A stretch of 64,000 bases of DNA, taken from contig NZ_JACBXQ010000003.1 in assembly GCF_015863205.1 (NCBI RefSeq), positions 62,001 to 126,000 on the forward strand, read 5' to 3'. The stretch comes from Facklamia lactis (GTDB lineage Bacteria > Bacillota > Bacilli > Lactobacillales > Aerococcaceae). Below the pieces are notes generated by a model. That model saw nothing but the letters and a program-made list of their open reading frames with translations, had not been told where the DNA came from and made no database searches. Below are positions 58,006 through 64,000 of this stretch, in pieces. How positions within the stretch are numbered: position 1 is the stretch's first letter; each line of letters begins with the position of its first letter. The translations under genes and the position numbers were made by a program.

Positions 58006-59157
58006 CTACTTCCAAGATGGTGAATTCATGACGTTATCTTTTTTAAGACGATCTTTATTCTCTAATGCCAGACGGAAAACATCCGCAATGACTTCATCTG
58101 TTAATAAATGTTCCTGTAATCCTAGATCTTTCAGCGCGGTATATACTGCATTGAAATAATGCTCTTCTTTTTCAGAACGAGGATTTTCAAAATGCTCCAC
58201 TTTCGCTTCTAGATCAAATTGTTCTTGTGCAACCTTTTGAACACGATCTGCCAAATCTTGGACTGAGAAAGATTCTGTGATTTGGTTATAAATTAAGAAC
58301 TCTCCTCTTTCTGCTGGATTTAGGGCAGCTAATTCTATACAACGAACAGTGTCCTCAATATTGATAAAACCGCGTGTCTGTCCACCCTTACCATAAACTG
58401 AAATCGGTAGGTTATTCGCTGCTTGAACAATAAAGCGATTAAGCACCGTTCCATAAATACCATCATAGTCAAAACGATTATATAAGATAGGATCCATTGA
58501 AGTCTCAGCAGTGTTAACATTATATACGACCCCTTGATTCAGATCCGTAGCTCGGATGCCCCACGAACGTACCACAAATTCAATGTTGTGAGAGTCATGA
58601 ACCTTAGATAAGTGATAAAAAGAACCTGGACGTTTAGGCATCATAACGGTATCTTTGCGATTTTTATGCTCAATCTCAATCCAACCTTCTTCAATATCAA
58701 TATTCGGAGTTCCATATTCACCCATTGTTCCCAACTTAATCAAATGGCAATCAGGTGTAAATTCCTTAATAGCATATAAGACATTGATATTTCCTAGCAC
58801 ATTGTTTGACTGAGTGTATACTGCATGTTCTCTATCAATCATGGAATATGGCGCTGAACGTTGCTCTGCAAAGTGAACGAAAGCTTCAGGTTGAAATTCT
58901 TTAAAAACTTTTGAAAGGAAATCATAATCATTTAAATCCCCTTCATATATAGTTATTTCATTCCCAGTCAATTCTTTCCACTTAGAAACTCGCTCAGATA
59001 ATGAAGCAATTGGAGTTAATGAGTTTGAATTCAATTCCTCATCTATTTCACGACGAACTAAATTATCCACAATCGCTACTTCATGTCCTTGTTTTGATAA
59101 GTATAACGATGTTGGCCATCCACAAAATCCATCTCCACCTGCAACGATAATTCTCAT
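58006..59157 (-). CDS. sqdB: UDP-sulfoquinovose synthase SqdB
   Basis: I use the ATG at 59157 (383 residues), preceded by GGGGGAACGGAAG; five extra in-frame codons upstream lack such a site. The extended-SDR opening RIIVAGGDGFCGWPTSLYLS, VDNLVRREID and the segment FAEQRSAPYSMID are specific to UDP-sulfoquinovose synthases, in which the usual Rossmann GxxGxxG is GGDGFCG. The catalytic residues of plant SQD1 (Thr145, Tyr182, Lys186) appear as Thr144 in LGTMGEYGTPN and Tyr181/Lys185 in YHLSKVHDSHN. GKGGQTRGFINIEDTVRC is also shared. The enzyme makes UDP-sulfoquinovose from UDP-glucose and sulfite. No frameshift or missing residue is visible. Confidence 0.93.
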   Translation of the reverse strand: MRIIVAGGDGFCGWPTSLYLSKQGHEVAIVDNLVRREIDEELNSNSLTPIASLSERVSKWKELTGNEITIYEGDLNDYDFLSKVFKEFQPEAFVHFAEQRSAPYSMIDREHAVYTQSNNVLGNINVLYAIKEFTPDCHLIKLGTMGEYGTPNIDIEEGWIEIEHKNRKDTVMMPKRPGSFYHLSKVHDSHNIEFVVRSWGIRATDLNQGVVYNVNTAETSMDPILYNRFDYDGIYGTVLNRFIVQAANNLPISVYGKGGQTRGFINIEDTVRCIELAALNPAERGEFLIYNQITESFSVQDLADRVQKVAQEQFDLEAKVEHFENPRSEKEEHYFNAVYTALKDLGLQEHLLTDEVIADVFRLALENKDRLKKDNVMNSPSWK

Positions 59158-59212
59158 CTTCCGTTCCCCCATTTACTTTATCTTTTTATTTCCTATGTAA
59201 ATGTAGATATGC

Positions 59213-59297
59213 AAAAAAATCGCAACCACATCATAATAAGTTTACTAAAAAGCTAGAAAATTGTCTAACTTCAGCCCTCATCACAATGTGATTGCAA
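59213..59297 (-). terminator. Long-loop terminator or attenuator between nox and sqdB
   Basis: On the minus strand TTGCAATCACAT (59297-59286) can pair with ATGTGGTTGCGA (59231-59220) through 12 bp with two G-U pairs, and seven Ts follow. The 5' arm can instead fold into the short hairpin ATCACA-T-TGTGAT with the bases beside it. A weak promoter TAGACA-N17-TAAACT (59267-59239) lies in the loop and could serve sqdB. The rest of 59158-59306 shows only the sqdB ribosome binding site. Confidence 0.5.
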
Positions 59298-59306
59298 CAT
59301 TCTTTA

Positions 59307-60653
59307 TTATTCTTTTTTATCTTTTCCTGCTTTCAAAGCAGCGACTGTAATATAATTATATGGTTGGTTAAAATGTGGTAAGAAGAAGATATCTAACAGG
59401 GATAATTTATCAATTGTCACTTCCTCTTGAATTGCTAAAGAGAACATATGCACCAGCAAAGAAACATCATAATCAGAAGCTATTTGGGCTCCCACAATGC
59501 GACGACTCTCTTTAGCATAAGTAATACGCAACTTGACTTTATGATTTTCTGGCATAAAACCTGGAAATTGTGTGTCTTCATGATCAACATATTCTACCTC
59601 AATCCCCGATTTTTCCGCTGCTTTTAAAGTTAAACCAGTCGAAACAAGTTTCAGGTCATAAATATTAATACCATTCGACCCTTGGATACCTGCTCCTTCT
59701 AATTCAGTTCCAGCAATATTATGAGCAGCAACAATCCCAGATCTCACCGCATTTGAAGCTAAAGCAATATAAGTAGTATCTTGAATAGCATTTGAATAGT
59801 TTGTCGCACAATCACCAATCGCATAAACATCAGCGTCAGAGGTTTTGAAGTGACGATCTACTAAGTAAGCACCATTTTCAAATAATTCTAAATGGTCCTT
59901 TCCTAAATCATTATTTGCTCGGAATCCAATACAATTGATAACAACATCCGCTTCATAGGTACCTTTAGATGTCTTCAAACCTGTTACTTTGCCATTCTCG
60001 CCAATATATTCCACAGCCAATTCGCCAAAATGAGTTTCAATTCCATGTTCTTCTAAATTACGATCCATTAATTGTGCAAATTCAGGATCATAATAGTTAG
60101 CTAAAGAATTATTCTCAGCATCAAAAATATGGACTTTTTTTCCACGTCGTTGAGCAGCTTCAGCAATTTCAACTCCAATATAGCCCGCACCAATGACACA
60201 CACAGTTTTTGCCGATTCATCTGCAAGAGCTTTGTCTACTGCTTGTCCCTCTTGAAATAACTTTAGGAAGTGAAGACCTTCTAAATCATTTCCAGGGAGT
60301 TCTGGGGCAATCGGTAAAGAACCGGTTGCTAAAATTAGTTTATCATAAGATTCTTCAATTGTTTGTCCATCCTTTGTTTGGGCGTGAACCATTTTATTAT
60401 CAAAGTCAATACTCTTCACTTCAGTTTCGATTGAAATACGAGCACCTTTTTGAGAGAATTCCTTATCATTTGTATAAAATAAACCTTGATAATCATCAAT
60501 TTGTCTTCCTACCCACAAGGCTGTTCCGCAACCTAGATATGATAAGTTTGAATTACGTTCTAACATAACTACTTCATGCTCAGGGTATTGTTCTAAAATT
60601 GTATTTGCAGCAGCTATTCCTGCATGATTCGTTCCAATAATTACTATTTTCAT
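59307..60653 (-). CDS. nox: NADH oxidase, H2O-forming
   Basis: I set the start at 60653 (448 residues), after GGAGGAAAAT, giving MKIVIIGTNHAGIAAANTIL. The FAD-binding start, the redox Cys42 in LGCGTALW, the NAD-binding loop VIGAGYIGVEIAEA and the C-terminal IFFLPHFNQPYNYITVAAL match the streptococcal H2O-forming NOX. The enzyme reduces O2 to water with NADH through a cysteine-sulfenic acid and regenerates NAD+ in a fermentative cell exposed to air. A CoA-disulfide reductase is a related alternative, less likely from the overall pattern. Confidence 0.92.
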   Translation of the reverse strand: MKIVIIGTNHAGIAAANTILEQYPEHEVVMLERNSNLSYLGCGTALWVGRQIDDYQGLFYTNDKEFSQKGARISIETEVKSIDFDNKMVHAQTKDGQTIEESYDKLILATGSLPIAPELPGNDLEGLHFLKLFQEGQAVDKALADESAKTVCVIGAGYIGVEIAEAAQRRGKKVHIFDAENNSLANYYDPEFAQLMDRNLEEHGIETHFGELAVEYIGENGKVTGLKTSKGTYEADVVINCIGFRANNDLGKDHLELFENGAYLVDRHFKTSDADVYAIGDCATNYSNAIQDTTYIALASNAVRSGIVAAHNIAGTELEGAGIQGSNGINIYDLKLVSTGLTLKAAEKSGIEVEYVDHEDTQFPGFMPENHKVKLRITYAKESRRIVGAQIASDYDVSLLVHMFSLAIQEEVTIDKLSLLDIFFLPHFNQPYNYITVAALKAGKDKKE

Positions 60654-60712
60654 ATTTTCCTCCATTAAATCCATTCGTTCTATATGTTCAAAAACTCACT
60701 AACATTGAACTG

Positions 60713-60741
60713 ATTTTACCATGAATAAAATTTAAAAACAA
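60713..60741 (-). promoter_or_regulatory. Candidate promoter of nox
   Basis: On the minus strand TTGTTT (60741-60736), 17 bases, then TGG-TAAAAT (extended -10, TAAAAT at 60718-60713), about 55 bases before the nox start. Confidence 0.55.
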
Positions 60742-60859
60742 ATTTTTCCTGTATTAATAATTATAATAAATAGCGTCATATCAGCTAAACAGTCCCGAAA
60801 AACTGTATTATTTTTTTACAGCATATTCCCTTGTAAAGTTTGTGCTATTTGTAAATATT

Positions 60860-60878
60860 ATAACATATAATATGTTAT
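60860..60878 (+). promoter_or_regulatory. Palindromic operator candidate upstream of ppdK
   Basis: ATAACATAT-A-ATATGTTAT is a perfect 9+1+9 inverted repeat that ends on the first base of the -35 box. A repressor bound here would block ppdK transcription. The CcpN-like gene just downstream is the natural candidate, by inference. Confidence 0.55.
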
Positions 60879-60906
60879 TGACTTCAAATAATACGCATTA
60901 TATAAT
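60878..60906 (+). promoter_or_regulatory. Promoter of ppdK
   Basis: TTGACT (60878-60883), 17 bases, then TATAAT (60901-60906); a near-consensus promoter about 38 bases before the ATG. Together with the nox promoter and the palindrome it accounts for the divergent spacer 60654-60943. Confidence 0.85.
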
Positions 60907-60943
60907 GGTTAAAATGCCACATAAATTACTAGGAGGATATTAA

Positions 60944-63562
60944 ATGAAACGTGTATACGCTTTTAATGAAGGTAATGCTAGCATGAAAGATTTGCTTGGA
61001 GGAAAAGGGGCAAATTTAGCTGAAATGACTCGCCTCGATTTCCCTGTACCACAAGGGTTTACAATTTCAACGAAGGCTTGTTTAGAATATCTTGAAAATG
61101 ATAAACAACTCTTAGAAGAATTAAAAAATGAAATTAATCAAGCAGTATCAGCGATGGAGGAGACTACAAATAAAAAATTTAATGATCCAAATGATCTTCT
61201 GCTAGTTTCTGTCCGTTCAGGAGCAAAATTTTCAATGCCGGGCATGATGGATACCATCCTAAACTTAGGTCTTAATGATGAAAATGTAGAAAAACTCGCT
61301 AAACTCACTAACGACGAAAGATTCGCTTACGATTGTTATCGTCGTTTGTTACAAATGTTTGGTAATGTTGTGTACGAAATCAAAATGGATAAATTCGAAA
61401 AAATTCTAAATGATACTAAAAACAAGAATCACATCCACTATGATTCCGAGCTAAGCGCAGATTTACTGAAACAAATTGTTCTTGACTACCAAAAGGTCTA
61501 TGAAGAAGAACTTGGTCATCCATTCCCACAAGATGTTTATGAACAAATTTATGCAGCTGTCGAAGCTGTCTTTAGTTCATGGAACAACCAAAGAGCAATT
61601 GTCTATCGTAAGTTAAATAATATTCCTGATGATTTAGGTACCGCTGTCAATATCCAAGAAATGGTCTTTGGTAATAAAGGCGATGATTGTGGGACAGGAG
61701 TTCTTTTTACTCGTAACCCAGCAAACGGTGAAAACAAACTATACGGTGAGTATTTAACGAACGCACAAGGTGAAGATGTTGTAGCAGGAATTCGCACACC
61801 GGTCTCAATAACTCGCCTCCAAGAACAATTTCCTGAAATTTATGAGCAAATCCTAGATTTAACGGACCGCCTTGAAAAACATTACGGTGATATCCAAGAC
61901 GTTGAATTTACTATTGAACAAAGCAAACTTTATATCTTACAGACCCGCAATGGTAAACGCACTGCTCAAGCAGCTGTAAAAGTAGCCGTTGACTTAGTTC
62001 ATGAAGGTATTCTCTCTCCCAAAGAAGCATTGATGACAATTAATCCAGAGTCTTTGCATACTCTACTCCATCCTGCTTTCGATCCAAAAGCCGTCGATAA
62101 TTCACCTGTCATTTCAAAACTAGGTCTTCCTGCTAGTCCTGGTGCAGCAACAGGTCAAATCGTTTTTGATGCAGACACTGCAAAATCATGGGCAGATGAA
62201 GGAAAAGAAGTAATACTTGTGCGTCATGAAACTTCTCCAGAAGATATTGTGGGAATGAACTCAGCAACCGCCATCGTCACAAGTCAAGGTGGAATGACTT
62301 CCCACGCGGCAGTTGTTGCGAGAGGCATGGGAAAATGTTGCGTTGCAGGATGTAGCGAATTAGAAATTAATGAAGAGAAAAAACAACTACAATATCCAGG
62401 CGGCACCTTAAAAGAAGGAGACATCATTTCCGTAGATGGAACTAGCGGCTGCCTATATTTAGGTGAAATCCCAACAATCGCTGGTGGAGCAAACGAAAAC
62501 TTCGATCAAATAATGGATTGGGCACGTGAATATGCTACTCTTGCAATTCGAATGAATGCTGAAACAGCTAACGATATTGAAAACGGCCTTCGCTTCGGTG
62601 CTGTAGGAATTGGTTTAGTCCGAACTGAACATATGTTCTTCCAAGAAGACCGTTTAATTGCCATTCGACGCTTTTTATTAGCGAAAGATAAAGAATTAAG
62701 AGCAAATATTCTAGAAAAGATAAAAGAATATCAGACAGAAGACTTCACACATATCTTTGAATTAATGCAAGATAAGCCAGTAGTCGTTCGCTTACTTGAT
62801 GCGCCTTTACACGAATTCCTACCACATGCTGAAAATGAAATTGCAAATGTAGCTAAAGTATTAGAAATAGATGCGGAAAGCTTAGTAGACCGTATTCATG
62901 CGATGCAAGAAATCAATCCAATGATGGGACACCGTGGTTGCCGAATGGGAATGACTTATCCAGAGCTTTACTTAACACAAGCAGAGGCAATCTTGCGCAG
63001 CGCAATCAAGTTTGCTAAACAAGGAATTTCAGTAAAGCCTGAAATCATGATCCCTCTTGTAAGTAACCAATCTGAACTTAAATTCCTTAAAGAAGAAATT
63101 AAAGCTCAATTGGATCAAGTACTTGAAGAAGAAAAAATTACTGTTGATTATTCAATCGGTGTGATGATTGAAACACCAAGAGCATGTCTAATTGCCGATC
63201 AATTAGCAAATGATGCTGCTTTCTTCTCCTTTGGAACAAATGATTTAACACAATTAACATTTGGATATTCTAGAGATGATGCTGGTAAATTCCTAAATCA
63301 ATATCTTGAAACGGGTGTACTAAAAGATGATCCGTTCCAAACAATCGATACAGACGCTGTCGCTGAACTAGTAGAAACTGCAACAAATAAAGGTAGAGAA
63401 ATAGATAATCAATTAAAAATTGGGGTTTGCGGAGAGCTTGGAGGAGATCCTCGTTCTATTCAACACTTCCACAAATTTGGTTTATCATATGTTTCATGCT
63501 CACCATATCGCGTTCCCGTTGCTCAACTAGCAGCTGCTCAAGCAACCATTTCAAATTTATAA
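60944..63562 (+). CDS. ppdK: Pyruvate, phosphate dikinase
   Basis: This 872-residue enzyme interconverts pyruvate, ATP and phosphate with phosphoenolpyruvate, AMP and pyrophosphate. The ATP-grasp domain opens with FNEGNASMKDLLGGKGANLAE. The swivelling domain has the phospho-His454 in GGMTSHAAVVARG, with the regulatory Thr452 two residues before. The C-terminal barrel has the catalytic Cys829 in GVCGELGGDP. An AGGAGG site precedes the ATG. The next gene encodes a CcpN-type regulator 25 bp downstream; in related bacteria a PDRP-type regulatory kinase follows, which would lie outside this window. It provides a gluconeogenic route or PPi-linked energy conservation. Confidence 0.97.
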   Translation: MKRVYAFNEGNASMKDLLGGKGANLAEMTRLDFPVPQGFTISTKACLEYLENDKQLLEELKNEINQAVSAMEETTNKKFNDPNDLLLVSVRSGAKFSMPGMMDTILNLGLNDENVEKLAKLTNDERFAYDCYRRLLQMFGNVVYEIKMDKFEKILNDTKNKNHIHYDSELSADLLKQIVLDYQKVYEEELGHPFPQDVYEQIYAAVEAVFSSWNNQRAIVYRKLNNIPDDLGTAVNIQEMVFGNKGDDCGTGVLFTRNPANGENKLYGEYLTNAQGEDVVAGIRTPVSITRLQEQFPEIYEQILDLTDRLEKHYGDIQDVEFTIEQSKLYILQTRNGKRTAQAAVKVAVDLVHEGILSPKEALMTINPESLHTLLHPAFDPKAVDNSPVISKLGLPASPGAATGQIVFDADTAKSWADEGKEVILVRHETSPEDIVGMNSATAIVTSQGGMTSHAAVVARGMGKCCVAGCSELEINEEKKQLQYPGGTLKEGDIISVDGTSGCLYLGEIPTIAGGANENFDQIMDWAREYATLAIRMNAETANDIENGLRFGAVGIGLVRTEHMFFQEDRLIAIRRFLLAKDKELRANILEKIKEYQTEDFTHIFELMQDKPVVVRLLDAPLHEFLPHAENEIANVAKVLEIDAESLVDRIHAMQEINPMMGHRGCRMGMTYPELYLTQAEAILRSAIKFAKQGISVKPEIMIPLVSNQSELKFLKEEIKAQLDQVLEEEKITVDYSIGVMIETPRACLIADQLANDAAFFSFGTNDLTQLTFGYSRDDAGKFLNQYLETGVLKDDPFQTIDTDAVAELVETATNKGREIDNQLKIGVCGELGGDPRSIQHFHKFGLSYVSCSPYRVPVAQLAAAQATISNL

Positions 63563-63587
63563 TCTGTCAAAATTAAGGAGGGGCACA

Positions 63588-64000
63588 ATGAAATTCACAC
63601 CCCGACAGGAAGAAATCGTTGACATTGTCAAAAATAATGAACCTATTAGTGGAGATGAAATTGCTAAAAAACTTGGTTTAACCAAATCGACCTTACGCAG
63701 TGATTTCGCAGTTCTTACTATGACGGGCATCTTAGATGCCCGTCAAAAGGTTGGATATATATATTCCGGCTTAGCAGAACAGTCATTATTGGCCGAATCT
63801 CTTTCTCAATATTTGATAAAAGATCACATGATTCAAGCTATAACAGCTAATCCAGACATGACTGTAAATGATGCTATTACACAGTTATTTATGTACGATG
63901 CCGGCTCTTTATATGTTGTTGACCCAGAAAACAATCAATTAGCTGGTGTCGTTTCAAGAAAAGACTTATTACGCTCAATTATTGGTCAAACTCACAATAC
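63588..64000 (+). CDS. CcpN-like HTH/CBS transcription regulator (3' end outside window)
   Basis: The frame starts with ATG at 63588, five bases after AAGGAGGGG, and is open to the window end (137 codons seen). Residues about 3-50 form a helix-turn-helix (ISGDEIAKKLGLTKSTLRSD). From about residue 85 a CBS domain begins (MTVNDAITQLFMYDAGSLYV, then GVVSRKDLLRS). This matches CcpN, which represses gluconeogenic genes in Bacillus and senses adenine nucleotides through its CBS pair. Co-transcription with ppdK suggests that it controls this promoter. Confidence 0.88.
   Translation, partial: MKFTPRQEEIVDIVKNNEPISGDEIAKKLGLTKSTLRSDFAVLTMTGILDARQKVGYIYSGLAEQSLLAESLSQYLIKDHMIQAITANPDMTVNDAITQLFMYDAGSLYVVDPENNQLAGVVSRKDLLRSIIGQTHN

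Noticed and set aside
60789-60817. ACAGT/ACTGT hairpin followed by seven Ts on the plus strand in the nox-ppdK spacer
   Set aside because: The stem is only 5 bp and no plus-strand transcript is expected upstream of it; probably chance in A+T-rich DNA.

Overview
The window is chromosomal DNA of a low-GC Gram-positive bacterium of the order Lactobacillales. The evidence is strong AGGAGG-type ribosome binding sites, A+T-rich spacers, a full S10-spc-alpha ribosomal cluster with no map gene between adk and infA, an Enterococcus-hirae-style V-type ATPase operon, SBP-permease fusion transport proteins, an H2O-forming NADH oxidase and an LPXTG surface protease. An Aerococcaceae-like host (Facklamia/Aerococcus type) is my inference; no rRNA or other decisive marker is present. 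I found no tRNA, rRNA, CRISPR array, insertion sequence or prophage.

Layout, left to right. (1) 1-2.9 kb: the end of copY and the Cu+ exporter copA. (2) 3.0-7.4 kb: nucleoside deoxyribosyltransferase, exopolyphosphatase (ppx) and polyphosphate kinase 1 (ppk1). (3) 7.5-11.0 kb: an ABC-F protein, a small DUF2829/Tad2-like protein overlapping a short-chain dehydrogenase, and a YebC-family protein. (4) 11.1-16.7 kb (minus strand): oppBCDF-oppA peptide uptake. (5) 16.8-25.2 kb (minus): nine-gene V-ATPase operon ntpFIKECGABD, whose c-ring subunit keeps every known Na+ ligand. (6) 25.5-27.6 kb: two U32-family tRNA hydroxylation proteins. (7) 27.7-33.3 kb (minus): an amino-acid ABC transporter, a two-domain PPK2, a GNAT acetyltransferase and truA. 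(8) 33.4-38.3 kb (minus): a 1637-residue LPETG-anchored subtilase. (9) 38.5-41.0 kb (minus): ECF energizing module ecfA1-ecfA2-ecfT, preceded by a compact three-way-junction RNA structure. (10) 41.3-55.0 kb (minus): 29 genes from rpsJ to rplQ. (11) 55.3-59.2 kb (minus): sqdB and sqdX, the two enzymes of sulfoquinovosyl diacylglycerol (SQDG) synthesis, followed by a YeiH-type transporter and a tiny membrane protein. (12) 59.3-64 kb: NADH oxidase, pyruvate phosphate dikinase and the start of a CcpN-like repressor.

The most striking unit is the sulfolipid cassette. SQDG is classically a lipid of photosynthetic membranes, yet here both enzymes sit together with their diagnostic motifs intact. The next genes downstream encode a transporter of the family annotated as sulfate/sulfite exporter. 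Because UDP-sulfoquinovose synthase consumes sulfite, I infer that these genes may form one sulfur-to-lipid system. Other themes are polyphosphate turnover (ppk1, ppx and PPK2 in one window), Na+ energetics (V-ATPase), and a chromosomal homologue of a phage anti-Thoeris sponge fold in a non-phage setting.
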